Source: Epiperipatus broadwayi
Lineage: Eukaryota; Onychophora; Udeonychophora; Euonychophora; Peripatidae
Length of the DNA stretch: 64,000 nt
Assembly (NCBI GenBank): GCA_028023455.1
Contig: JAQFVV010006197.1
Location: forward strand, 17,977,254 to 18,041,253
Reading direction: 5' to 3'
Shown: piece by piece, positions 46,764 to 58,930 of the stretch
Position numbering within the stretch: the stretch's first letter is position 1
How the letters are laid out: every line of letters starts with the position of its first letter
Translations under genes and position numbers: made by a program
Notes under the pieces: model-generated
Told to the model about the DNA's origin: nothing
Database searches by the model: none
What the model saw: the letters and a program-made list of their open reading frames with translations, nothing else

Positions 46764-48950
46764 CTAAAAATACAAGAATTATATATTTAATATTAATATA
46801 AATTTGATTTTTTTATGAAGCGCAATTACAGATACATAAGTTAATTATCTCTGTTGTGAAATTTATTATTATTATCATTATTTATATTATTTGATTATTA
46901 GAAACATTCAGCATTAAATAAAATAACTGGAAAAATGAATTCAAAAATAAAATAAAATAAAACAAAAAAACATACAATTGATTCACAAAAATCAATTATC
47001 AACAATTCCCTATTCTATCTTAGTTTGATAATCTCCAAATTCAATTAATATATTATAGTCTAAGAGATTTTATCAACTAAGCTAATTTTGAGAATACAAA
47101 TTATTTTCCATAAATTTATATGCAGTAAAAGTAAGACCCTACATCATAATGTTTGAGTTTGAATAAAACTTGAAAATTCTGTCATGTTCCAAACAAGTTT
47201 AGGATTTTCTTTTAATTAGATGGATTAGAGTTAATTTAACTACTTTTTCTGCTGATCAGAAAGTGACTGCCTTGTTATTTTTAGTTAATGAGAAAAACAA
47301 TGAAGTCAAAATAAAAATCCTCATATTTGCATTTGATTGTCTGTGAAGTTTTTGCCTTGCAGTGGAGGGTATTAAAGACTATTTGAGAAGGGATTTGTTG
47401 ATAAATAATGAGGACAAAGTCTGATGAATGATAAAAAAGAGGCAATGTTAGGAAATTTAATCAGATAATCAGAATGGATAAGGATGTCATATATAATATA
47501 TAGGATTAAATATATAACTTTGTTAAAATAATTTTTTTTAAAAGGCTTTGATGTTTATTTTATTGTTTGGGTGCTCTGGATTAATATAGATGTTTGATTT
47601 TTATGTCAAAATTAAGATTTTGATTGGGTTTTTAAATTATTATTATTATTGATTTCAAATTATTTAAATTTTATTGTTTCACATAGTAATAAGACGTTAT
47701 TTGAAGAACGTAACATGCATAAATAGATAATTTACTTAATAACTTCCATTTATTTATTTTGTGTAAGGATTTTCTTTTAGGCAGCTTAACTATTAACAAA
47801 ATATTATAAACGAATTTGTAAAGACTCTAACCAGGAAATAGATTCACTAATGGCTTTAAAACGTTATTCAATTCTTCCATTGTAGCCAGATTTGATAATC
47901 ATTAACTATGTATTCATAATTTGTATTTATATATAATTACATGGGATTAGTGGCAGTTAAATTCCATTTATGAATTAGATGAGTGCAATGATCATCTATT
48001 GATGAAACTCCAGTTGCATCAAGGAAGAAAAAATCTTGGTAGATTTATTGCTGGATCCAAAAAAAGAAGTTTGTTTAAAACCTTTATTTTGCCATAATTG
48101 TTCTCAATTCTTAAATGAACATTGGAAAAGGGAATCTTGATTTAGGATCAGTCTTAGTAAGAAAAACTATATTTTGAATTATTGGCAAGTCTAATCTGCT
48201 TAATAGCTTTTTATACATTTTATGTAAAGCAACTTTTCTGACAAGTGGCAGAAGAATGGCTGAAAAAAAGAAAGCCCTACAAAGAAGTAAATTAGAGCAT
48301 GACAGTAATATTTATCACAGTAATGTTTAATTGGGTGTTGAGAAGTTTAGTAGGGGAAAGTTTTCTCCAAACAGGGGCACAGTATTACCATCAGAAAATG
48401 TTACTGCTAAGAAAGCTATCCATAGAGTATTTGTATATCAACTCCAAGTAATGTCAATCAGTTCCTAGAATATATTTTTGATCCAATTTTAGTTAATTAA
48501 ATAAAGAACATAAGTTAGATTATGATCTAAGATTATTATTAAGTAGCATAGGATAGGATTGTGTCTCAGTCCATTCTTACAATAGGTTATATTTGGATTA
48601 CAAAATAATTGCCTGTCATTTAACTAAAAAGTGAAAAGATTTTTAATCTTTTCATATTTTATTGAGACTTTTCTATTTTAGAAAATATCACTTTTGAGAA
48701 ATCAATGGAATATCAATATCATAAATGAATTTCCTGCAGTTTATCACTGATAAATATTTAAATAAAGTAGGTAAGAAAACTGAACATTGTTAAAGACTGT
48801 TTTGCACTTACTGCAATTATTTAGTGTCAATTGAATTTTTCCATTGAAGAACATTTTGTCAAATTAATGGTTTCCCTGCTTTTAAGAATTTTTATAAACT
48901 TTTAGAAGACCATATTTCCAAGCAGAATAAGATCACACCATCATAAGGGA
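46764..48950. other. Upstream of the NRAMP start: no recognised gene
   Basis: A decayed plus-strand reading near 48000-48480 (frames giving RMAEKKKALQRSKLEHDSN and then GTVLPSENVTAKKAIHRV) is unassigned. Otherwise AT-rich. Confidence 0.4.
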
Positions 48951-49300
48951 TTTGAATACAGACTTTCAAGCTCCCTTCTGCTATCCACTCTATCTTATAT
49001 AACCAATACACATGACCACACACATGTGAAAAGGTTGGCTGAAAAGTTGCAAGGTGGAGTACATTGAAACCTGTCCATTAAAGTTTGAAGATTTGCTATA
49101 TTAATATAAACCAAGCACTGATTGTATATATGTGTGGGAAATCATAATCTGGACCAACTGATAAGTGCTGGTTCAGCATGAAATATGTATATTGGAGATC
49201 ATTTATCCTTTTTACATGTGTGTGATCATGAATATCGATTGTATGAGATAGAGTGGATGGCTGAAGGGAACTTGAAAATCTGGTTACATATAAAGATTTA
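48950..49300. repeat. Palindromic tRNA-like repeat, second copy
   Basis: Outer ends GGGATTTGAATACAGACTTT and its counterpart near 49290 are inverted; the CTCTATCTTATATAACCAAT and ATGTGTGTGATCATGAATAT sides pair, and CCAACTGATAAGTGCTGGTTCA lies inside. Same arrangement as 20305-20660. Confidence 0.7.
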
Positions 49301-49690
49301 AATAAAAAAAATAATGAAATCTTTACTTCTTTCATTCCTTTTACCTTTAAATTTTTCATACTGTCCATACAAATTGCAGGATCTTTTTTCAACATCCTGC
49401 ATTCCAAAGACTAAGATTCAGCATTCTCCCATTCATTTCCACCTAAATTATATTTAAAAATCAAATCTTTATTCACTTTTTCCTTTAGAAGCAGCCTCTG
49501 AAAGAGGCTTTCCAATATTGGGCATCATCTGATCACCAAATTAAACCGGTTCTCGAGCGTATATACACACAATCATGTTATTCAAAATGTTAATAAACTA
49601 TAATTAGATAATAATTTTTTCATATATATTTATAAATTTTCTTACTTGGAATAAATTCTTAAAAAAATTATTTTAACCAAGACTAAATAA

Positions 49691-49841
49691 TCATTAAACA
49701 TCACATGATCACTATTTCCAATTCTTGCTCATAACTGTTATTAAAATAGGCAAAACTCTTTCCATATAGTAATGTCATCCATTGATTACTCTGTCTTGCT
49801 TTGAGTGGCACTACTGTAAGGAGAGAGTTTTGTCTATTTTA
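49691..49841 (-). mobile_element. TSD-bounded hairpin element, copy 2 (deleted form)
   Basis: 151 bases between exact 9-base direct repeats ACTAAATAA (49682-49690 and 49842-49850). It has the same ends as the copies at 34.8 and 52.4 kb (AACATCACATGATCACTATT at one end; GGCACTACTGTAAGGAGAGA at the other) but lacks most of the middle. Confidence 0.82.
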
Positions 49842-49850
49842 ACTAAATAA

Positions 49851-51395
49851 CTTTTATTGTTATAGTTTTAAAACATTCATCGTGTAGGCGTACGTCTCAT
49901 AATAACATTTCTTTTTTTTTTCCAATTTGTAAATATGCTTTTTGAAACTTTTTTCAGTATATTTTTAAAAAAAAGTTAATAGCATGTTTTTAAATATAGT
50001 TTTCCTTCGGAAGATTCCAGACAAAATTGATATCTATTTTGATTGACATATCACGTGATATCATAAATATTTAACAAAATTAAAATAATTCTTTTTTCTT
50101 TTGCAAATTATTGTTTCTGTGAATTCTATTATTTTGCAATTTTAAAAGACCCATTGAACAGAACGTATTTGCATGAAATCAAAAAAAATTTAATTTAATC
50201 TTAAAACAAACTTTTAATTAATAATAATGCAACAAACAGTATTTTCTGAAAGTCTATTACCTGTTACAGGTAAGGGCTTAGACAAAACATTTTTAGATCT
50301 TTTTTATAATTCATTACAATAAATTTGACGATGAGATACATTTGCACAATATCGATATTTACAATTAATGTTTAATTACCATAATTCATTTTTGAGTCAT
50401 GTTATGTACTTAAAATGTTTACATTTTTCGTTTGCGTTTTAATATTAAAAGTCAAAATAGGTAAATTACGTAAATTTAAAATTAGTCCCCTAACCTCAGG
50501 AACAAAAATTTTAATAAATTACTATACAAACATTTGCTTTTCAATTTTACGTTTCTAATTGAGACTCCGATTCATTATATTTTCCTTAAATAATTCTTTT
50601 TTTGCTAAGTTTATCAAACATACCGTATAGTATAGGGTCCTAAATATCTTACTATTGCAACTTTCCATCTCACGAGTTTCAGTGGGAAACAAACAAGCTT
50701 CCGCTTGTTGGAGCCAGACTTTTGAAAATAAAATGAGGAGGAATAAAAATTACTAGAAGAAAAATTTATACCTCTTAAATTAACATTGTTTTACGGATGA
50801 ATAATTTTTACTTTTGAAAAAGTTTTGTAATCGATTGTAAAAAAAAAAAAAAAGTTCTTTTGTTATAAACCAATTTATTTGTTTTATTTTCTTTAATAAA
50901 ATGAGTAAATATAATGCGATAATTTAATAAAAAATTTACAATTGTGAGAGAATAAATATTTAGTTCTTTAAGTATATTACACTTTATAATTTTTTTCATA
51001 AACTATTTTTTTTATTCACTAAAGAGTATAACATTATAATTATTTTTTGCTTTTATAGATGAGAAAACCTGTTTAAATTCGAACTCATAACGCAAGTATT
51101 TATTTTATGTTGGTTCGTACCCACACTACTACTCACTCATTCAGTATTAAATTTTATTATTTTAAATAAGCATGTGTGCGCCCAGTTGAAAATTGCAAGT
51201 TTGATGAATACTGTTTTCAGAGACCTCTATGAGAGACTGTCAGAGAAGCACTTTCATTAAAAAGCTGTTTTATCTTTTACTTTACAAATACTGCTTCTGA
51301 GAATGCATTTACAACAACAACAACAGCAACAACAACAACAGTAATAATAATCAGCATCAATTGATTTTATTGCTCGAGAGTTCATAAGAAATTAA
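49851..51395. other. No gene; possible non-coding exon near 50653-50740
   Basis: On the minus strand a relatively G+C-rich stretch ends TTGCAATA then GTAAGATA (donor at 50652). It could be a 5' non-coding exon of NRAMP about 4 kb upstream of the ATG exon, but nothing else supports it. An equally good donor (GTAAGT) sits at 60676-60671. A (CAA)n tract lies at 51311-51340. Confidence 0.25.
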
Positions 51396-51490
51396 AGTGC
51401 TAGAAGTGACAACACCAGAATTGATCCAAGGACCTTATTCTCTAGGATCTGAAACTATACCAATACACTAAATCACACAGGGCAGGATTT
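51396..51490 (-). repeat. tRNA-like SINE remnant
   Basis: The minus strand reads GATTTAGTGTATTGGTATAG and, further on, GGTCCTTGGATCAATTCTGG, an A/B-box pair at tRNA-like spacing, decayed. Confidence 0.45.
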
Positions 51491-51495
51491 ACATT

Positions 51496-52392
51496 AACCA
51501 TCTTTCAATAAATTAGTGGATTATTAATCAGTCTCTAGTAAGCTATAAATTATTATATTTCACTGGTCGATATAACTTATAAATTTAATAAAGTTTAAAC
51601 ATATCTATAATAATCTTCATATGGATTCATGATAGTTTCCTCTTTTTTTCTCTACTCAGACACAACAACATTTCATTTCTATAGATTACAAACAACTTCT
51701 TTATAGTCATGAATTTAAGGGACATCTAGTCGTGACAAATTTTGCACAATTATAGATGGCATGTTATTTTAGAAATTTTTCATGGAATGGATAATATCAA
51801 ATAAAACAATTTACATTGAGTATAAAATACAGGTCACAATACAGAATAAAAATTTACAATTTAATATGTTCTTACCCTCTTTGTATTTATCGAAGCATTT
51901 TTTATATTTTTATGCAATTTTGAAAAACTATTTATAACTATAGTCATAATAAATTGCCACTATGCTATCTGATTTAATTATTTCTAAGGCAATTTGATGA
52001 ATTTATTTATTATTTATCAGAGAAAAATGTTTTCAGTATGTGCATTTGTTCAGAATATTTAAAATTAAAGCCTAGAGACTTTATTATGTATGGCACATCA
52101 ATTTGTTCTTAAATTTGTGAAAATATTTCTCCAATTGTGTTTCATATTTCTTGATTTTAACACATTCATATACTTTTTTGCACTATAGAACCTTCATACA
52201 GGCTATCTCTACCAAAAAAGATTTTTTTTTTTAAACAATATTTTGCATTTGACAATTCAAAATTGTTGGAAGTTTACTTGTATAAGCAGCACTAGTAATT
52301 AACTAAATTATTCTGAGCACTATTTTGGCAAGGGTTGATTCAAATAGTTTAAAATTTTTCATTGGTAAAACCATAAAACCTTCTATCTTCTG
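51496..52392. other. AT-rich, no clear feature
   Basis: Might hold the most decayed 3' part of the hAT-like relic at 53.2-54.1 kb (minus strand). I could not recognise conserved transposase blocks here. Confidence 0.35.
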
Positions 52393-52405
52393 CTAAATTT
52401 TATTA

Positions 52406-53132
52406 AACAGGCAAAACTTTCCATATAGTAGTGCTACCTTATGCCAACCAGAGTAATCAATGGATGCCAATAAGGCTTATGCATAAACTCCCCATCTAGT
52501 GCCTACTCATCCAATATCCCCAGACTAGTTTCTGGCTTGTGGCCTTCATCAGTGCCTTTCTGACATCCATTGATTACTCTGGTTGGCACAGGGTGGCACT
52601 ACTGTATGGAGAATTTTGCCTGTTTAATAACAGTTATGTGCTAGCATAAGAGATGGTGATCATGTGATGTTTAGTGGTTTAACACCAATCCTGCCTAATA
52701 GGATAGTGGTGGCTATGGTTGTTAAAGAACCAAAGGCATCAAAATATATGGGTGCTGAACTGAATTTAGATCCATATGACTATATAAGCTATTGAGCTTA
52801 GGTTGAAAATATTGTGTTTTTAATTTCATTCTCATAGTTTTGTAGTTAAGTAGAGATAAAAGGTGGATGCTAGAGGATTGCATTAGATCCTAAGATCTAG
52901 ATGCAGTGATCTCAGATCCAAGACTTCTCACTGACGAAGGTCACATGCCAGAAACTAGTCTGGGGATATTGGATGAGTAAGCACTAGATGGAAAATTTTA
53001 TGCACAAGCCTTACTGGCATCCATTGATTACTCTGGTTGGCATAGGGTGGCACTACTGTATGGAGAGTTTTGCCTATTTAATAATAGTTAGGTGCTAGCA
53101 TAAGAGATGGTGATCATGTGATGTTTAGTGGT
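52406..53132 (+). mobile_element. TSD-bounded hairpin element, copy 3 (tandem pair)
   Basis: 727 bases between exact 13-base repeats CTAAATTTTATTA (52393-52405 and 53133-53145). Two units in tandem share one TSD: a short one ending near 52676 and a longer one ending at 53132. Both end GATGGTGATCATGTGATGTT then TAGTGG and carry GGTTGGCA(CA)GGGTGGCACTACTG. The long unit contains CACTGACGAAGGTCACATGC then CAGAAACTAGTCTGGGGATA. It interrupts sequence downstream of the hAT-like relic. Confidence 0.85.
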
Positions 53133-53219
53133 CTAAATTTTATTATCCAGACATTGCACTGTACTATAGTATTCTGTGACATTAAGATTCAGCAGTTTCA
53201 GGGGTTTTGGCAGATTGAA

Positions 53220-54140
53220 AAAGTATTGCACCAAGGTTAGGCAAAAATTATAATATTTTATACACTTCTTTTCAGAATTTTCCTTCAATTAAATTTAAAA
53301 AAAAAATTTGGGACAATCATTTATATTCCAAAAATCTCTTAATAGATAATCAGTTCCTTTTAATCTGTCCATGCTAATGTTGTGGAATGCCAATGAGTGG
53401 ATATGGTTCATGTCTGATCTCGCAGCATCATCAAAATCAAAAAATAACAGCAACTTTTGCTTTTCCGGATGCCAAAAAATGTTAATATACTTTTTTAAAA
53501 TGAATATTCACATCTAAACCTTCAGAAACATATTTTATAGCATTATGCATTGTATGATTTGAACAGTTTGCTTTAAACACAATTTGAACACAGAATTAAG
53601 CTTACCATGATTCACATTTACATTATCTGCACATATGAAGTTAGATTTTTTTTTATTATATCTAACTCATATCAAGTGAAGACTTGATTTAATTTTAAAC
53701 AGCATTAATTTCTTCATCAGCTTAAAGGTCAGAAGTCTATTTTTCACATTATTAAGAGGGTCAAAATACCTCACTACCAGTAGTAATGTCTTTCTGTTTT
53801 TTGTGCTTAGAGGCATCAATTGCAATAAAAAAGGTTGTTTGAATTTTGCTAGATCCTTCAATACATTAATGAAGTGCTGTATACTTCTTGACATTAAAAA
53901 TTTGTTCAACTTTAAAGTCATGGAAAATATTATTTATAACGTGTTTGTGCAATTCATACCTCTACAATTGATTTGTCACAGAATAGAAAAAACGATGTTT
54001 TTGAAGTCTTTGCAGCTATTTATAAAAAAAGAGATAAAATTTGAAGGCTGAGAGCAATGCTGAATTACTGTTTACAAAGTATACAATAAGCTCTGTAAAC
54101 TTTGAAGGGCATGCACTTCCCATTTTCTCAAGTAAACACA
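53220..54140 (-). pseudogene. hAT-like transposase relic (DUF4371-type)
   Basis: The minus strand reads at 53870-53720 KQPFLLQL, STKNRKTLLLVVRYFDPLNN and VKNRLLTFKL, resembling the 'f.iaiDaStkgnrk..PvvvrYfd...gv...lldf' block of hAT-related transposases with a DUF4371-like core. Further down, in other frames, come SADN-like and NVNHGKLNSVFK, then CSNHTMHNAIKYVSEGLDVN (the 'gC.aH.lhna.k' block) and IHFKKVY. Stops and frameshifts throughout. The Asp at the catalytic position appears replaced. Confidence 0.65.
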
Positions 54141-54296
54141 AGTATTTTTGCATTGTTGCGTTTACTTTTACTACTTGCAATAAAAATAGATTTAATTTGA
54201 TAAGAATTTAAAAGCATGAGAATGAACATGGCAAGAATAGAAAATATTCTAATTGGAAATTAATATTTCACTCTCAATACATATATGCTGAACTTT

Positions 54297-54389
54297 ATAT
54301 ATATATATGTCAAAAGTATTGACCGGGAAGTGAACCCAGGCCAGCTGCTTGGAAGGCAGCTATGCTAACCCCTAGGCCACCAACGCTTG
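54297..54389 (-). mobile_element. tRNA-Gly-like SINE with TA tail and 18-bp TSD
   Basis: The minus strand reads GCGTTGGTGGCCTAGGGGTT and AGCATAGCTGCCTTCCAAGC then GGGTTCACTTCCCGGTCAA, very close to a Gly(TCC) tRNA, followed by a TA tail instead of CCA and poly-A. ACATATATGCTGAACTTT (54279-54296) and ACATATATGCTAAACTTT (54390-54407) are its target duplication with one mismatch. This copy ties the SINE family to tRNA-Gly. Confidence 0.88.
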
Positions 54390-54487
54390 ACATATATGCT
54401 AAACTTTCTATTAGTTTTTATATGTAATTTTTCAATATTTATTAATTGCGATTAAGTCAAATAAAATTTGTACTTTGGGGAATATTC

Positions 54488-55652
54488 TAGTTTGCTGATA
54501 TGCGTAGTGCAATTGTCCTCAAAGCTGTGTATTCCAGCGGCACTCTATTGGTCGCTGGGCTGCAAATATCAATAATACAAATAAATAATAATTAATGAGG
54601 CAGCTCGGCAAGTAAATTTAAATAATAAGAATTTATTTACAGAGTTATATATGAGTTAATCACTCTTGTTAATATATACAAAATATGACTATTATACACA
54701 CGCTATTATTATATATAAATAAGGGCCCGAAGGCGTTGCAAAATAAAAATGAGATCAATACGACTTGTTATATAGTTCCTAGGTTTACTTTGGGACGTCC
54801 GGAGATAAACCTCTCCGCAAGGCTAAGTGAAGGAAGGAGCTGACTGGAGCACCCGAGGAAATGGCCCATCTGACCTTCAAGAGCTTCACTTAGCAAGTGT
54901 ACTGATATCAGTTCAATTCTAGATCTATTACTGCTCACGCCTTTATTTTAGAGTAGCCTCCCTTGATTGACCATCCGCTGTCCACGTGGTGGTCATCTCT
55001 TTAGTTCCTATTCGATCCCTGATTAGATAATGCCACGACTTTAAAATTGTCTATTTTAAGCAATGACTTTGTTTACATTATCTAATCCTTCTTGATAAAT
55101 TACTTTATAGTTTCTCCTTAATTAAACTATTTAATTAGTCTAATGGTTTATCAAATATTGTGAATGCCCCTGGAATCCACGCACATACTTTTAATTTAGC
55201 GTTAATACATCATTTATTACTTATAATACATAATTAGCAATCCATTTAGTTTTACATTTATAACTATTAACTAGTAATACATATTTTGTGTATAAGTACA
55301 TATACACACACATTTAGCAGTTACCAAATAGATAAATAAGAACGAATGAGCTTAGCACTTTCAAAGGGTCCAGCCTTCATAATCATAGCTTGACTGCTGG
55401 AATGTCTGGCATATTTAGCATAAATTTGCATATCGTTAACGGTATTAGCAGTCAAGCTATGATTATGAAGGCTGGTTATTGAGGAAATGGAATGTCTAGC
55501 ATAAATTTGCATATCATTAACCGTATTAGCAGTCAAGCTATTATTATGAAGGCTTGACTCTTCGAAAGCGCTAAGCTTGTTCGTTCTTATTTACCTATTT
55601 GGTAACAATACACAGCTTTGAGGACAATTGTGCTACACACGCAAGCAAACTA
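54488..55652. mobile_element. 1.17-kb non-autonomous DNA transposon with TIRs
   Basis: TAGTTTGCT..GTAGTGCAATTG then TCCTCAAAGCTGTGTATT at 54488-54536 pairs with 55607-55652. Inside, a second inverted pair (55321-55395 with 55545-55606: ACCAAATAG.TAAATAAGAACGA) surrounds repeated TAGCATAAATTTGCATATC motifs. The G+C-rich part at 54720-55030 (GACGTCCGGAGATAAACCTC) has no long ORF. Related by its interior to the MITE at 19950-20246. Confidence 0.78.
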
Positions 55653-57620
55653 AAATATTTATTAATGATTATGTCTAAGTCTAAACTATTACTAATAATG
55701 GTAGTTTATAACTGAATGTTAAAGCAGGAACAATAAATAATTTAAATTTCATGATTTTAATTGTTATATGTAAGATATAGAAGGTCAATACAGGAGCCAG
55801 GACGATCCAAAAAAAAAAAAAAATTAGCTCTGATACGCAACTTCCTGGGAAATAAAAGAAAATTGATCACTTTATGTTAGTGGTCCCTAAAATATATTTT
55901 GATAAATTAATCTTAATTTAGGCAAGCTCTATATAATTTTTCAAATGCAATCCTCCATTATTTTATATTTATTGACACAAATGGCATAAGATAAAAGAGC
56001 TGTATTTTAGGAAACACATTCAAAATAATCACTCTTCTGTAAATATATAAATGATTATGAATATTTTTTTATTAAATTAGAAATAGTTATATTTCATAAA
56101 ATGTAAGATTGGCATTCGTTGTAATTTCTAGCAACATAAAAAAAAAAACAATATAGAAAATAGACAAAATATTAAAGATGGAGATTGACATCTACCTATA
56201 TAAAAATATCTATGTATATATTTGAACTTTAGTAAATTTGAAGTCATATCTAAAGTTAAACAAAATAAAATGTAATAATTTATAATTTAATCAAAAATAG
56301 TTACTATCATTTACATATTTATTGAAAGAGGGTTGCTATGAATAAAGACGTAATAAAAATATCATCTAGCATTTACAAATAATATATATGAATAAAAATA
56401 AAATAATAATATGTAGCATATTTGAAAAGTATGTGGGCTTGATATAAGGAAATAAAATTGGTTGATAAAAATGCACTTTAGAAACCGTTATTCTGTTTTG
56501 TGTGTGTGTGTATTTGTTTGAAGTTCTGTATAACTGTGAGCCTAGTTGCAATTTTTAATGGATTCAGAGATAATCACTTTAATAATATTATGAAAAATAT
56601 TGTTTTAAAATTATACTAAAGAAGAGGAGAGGGATATTGATATACATATAAATTATTGAAACAGTGAATATTAAAGCTGAAGAGATAAATCAGACACTAC
56701 AGATCAGTTCAATTATGTAACAGGTTGCCAAAATAATGGATTAAACTGGTTTGAAAATTAATATAGAGACATAAAAAATGAATAATACAAATGGAAAAAA
56801 ATAGTCAAGACAGATAATGGCTGATAATAGAGGAAAATAAAAAATGAAAATGGAAAAGAATAAAATTTTAAATTAATAATCAGAGTACTGATTTAAATTA
56901 AATAAATCATATTTCAATTATAATATATCAGAAAAATTAGTAAAAAAAGCTTACCAGAATTATGCCATTAATTTATAATTATAAACAATATTATTATTAA
57001 TATTTTTCTTTATTACTTTTTACAGTGCATTACACAGTTATTATATCAAGTACATTATAATAAAGGTATAAAGGTTTTTAAAAAATAATAAAGAAAAGTG
57101 TTAATAATAATATTAGATGAATTGGGCATTACAATAAAGAGAAAGATTAAGTCATAATTATACAAGTAAAATTTTATTAGAAAAAGTTCAAAAAATAATG
57201 AATAAATTGAAGGATAAAATTTAATTAAATATAAAAAAGTCATCTCATTACCCTATCTTACACAAGGCTTTTAAGAGCAAACTCTATTTATTCTACTCTA
57301 GTGCTGCAATCTATGGTAAGCATATAGTGATTACTCAATATATACAATAAATGGAAACATTGGAATAAATAGAATTTATGATAAAGATGGTTTTAGTAAT
57401 TTACAAATAATATATAGCACTGAAAAAAGTATATTATTCAAATATTTGTTATTGTCTCTCTATAATGGAAAACAACATTGAATATAAAAATTATAAAATC
57501 ATTGCAATAAATGTTTTTAAAAAATTTATTGAATAATGCACTAAAATCTTATATACTTAAGCAGAATAATAAATAAGTTGGATTTAGAATGAACAAAAAT
57601 ATAATACAATAAAGATAATG
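55653..57620. other. AT-rich intergenic, no features
   Basis: One (GT)n run near 56499-56511. No coding recognised. Confidence 0.45.
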
Positions 57621-57624
57621 TTGC

Positions 57625-57900
57625 CACATTGCAGAGAAAGGTAGAAAAGAAAAAACCCATTTTGTTGACTTTCCAAAGGCTTTGACACTATTAACCAAAT
57701 GATAAAATGGATAAACTTTAAAATATTGGAGTAGATAATAACCTATTTGATTTTCTAAGACATATGATGAGTCAACAGAAAAAGTAAGATTATGTAAAGC
57801 TGAAAAAAATACAAGACAAAGAGATCACATATCATAGAGCATATTCATCATGTATCAGAAAGTAGCATTGATGAAAATAAATGAAAGAAACAAAAAACAC
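57625..57900 (+). pseudogene. LINE reverse-transcriptase fragment, plus strand
   Basis: About 57650-57690 reads THFVDFPKAFDTIN, the classic RT block 'fvDfsKAFDtvnh', followed by stop-filled sequence. Opposite orientation to the RTE pieces nearby. Confidence 0.55.
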
Positions 57901-58930
57901 CAATGCAGTGAAAGAATATCATTACATAGATGTGAAAATATCATAGTAATTATAACAATAATTGAATGATTTTTAGTTACTCTGGAGGTCATAAAGAATT
58001 CAAGAACCATTGGACATGACTCTTGGATCTTAAGCTTGAGAATCTGTCACACTAGGAACCCAAAAATAATATATATTATAAATAAATAGTAAAAAAAAAA
58101 ATCAATAAAAAAAAAAGAAGAGCAAAATTAAAATTGGTAGAAATGAACTAGACACTATAGAGAGCTTATATATTTAAAAAAAATATATTACTAGTAATTC
58201 AGATTGGCAAAAAGGATATTAAACTAAGAATTTTAAAAGATATTTACAGGATGTGGTCAAGATTTGGAAAAACAATTTCGATAAAGCACATACTTAATTA
58301 ATAATGAGTTATATAATTCACGGGTAATGAAAAATTTTTGGTAACAAAATCTTGGAATTTGAAAAGACTTACTTATAAAAAAAAATTTAAAAATTGACTC
58401 CATGCAAAAATTTCCATTGAAGAATTGCGCAAAAAAGTATAAAGAAATATTAATGAAAGTCATAGAAAAAATGCTACAACTATTTGTTCACATTGCAAAT
58501 GAATTTTTAAAATATAATTGAAAGGTTTAATTGCTTAGGAGTTCCTAATGCCACATGAATGATAGTCTGGGAATAAAAATCTCAATATTCTATTACCCAT
58601 GGCTTAAACAAAAGAAAAATATCTTAAAAAGCATCTACATATAACATTAAAAATGTTATGGTGTTAAATAACATTCATTCAGCCTTCTTACAAGGAATAG
58701 ACAAAACTGGGAAAAGATTGTGAAAAGAAGCATCATGCTCATACATGCAAAGGGTCCATGTTTTGTGATGATATGTTTATACTGATATACAAGCGCATAC
58801 ACGCACACACACACATGTAAAAAAAGATGTTCCATAAATTCAGCACCAGAAATTTGATATACATTTTTATTATTTTTTGCTTATTTGTGCAAGGAAGAAC
58901 AAATGGTATAATTCTACTACCTAGAAAGTG
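57901..58930. other. AT-rich intergenic, no features
   Basis: May contain the decayed continuation of the plus-strand LINE. A CA run lies near 58799-58815. Confidence 0.4.

Noticed and set aside
49096-49407. 103-codon minus-strand ORF (MECRMLKKDPAICMDSMK...)
   Set aside because: Its second half is the tRNA-like palindromic repeat; the first 40 residues match nothing I recognise, and no splice or start context supports it.
50676-50697. CAGTGG with partly pairing flanks, as a possible iron-responsive element
   Set aside because: It lies on the plus strand, opposite to the transporter transcript, and the stem fits a different loop.
54309-54389. Functional tRNA-Gly gene
   Set aside because: The acceptor and T-arm carry substitutions, a TA tail follows, and target duplications flank it; it is a SINE.
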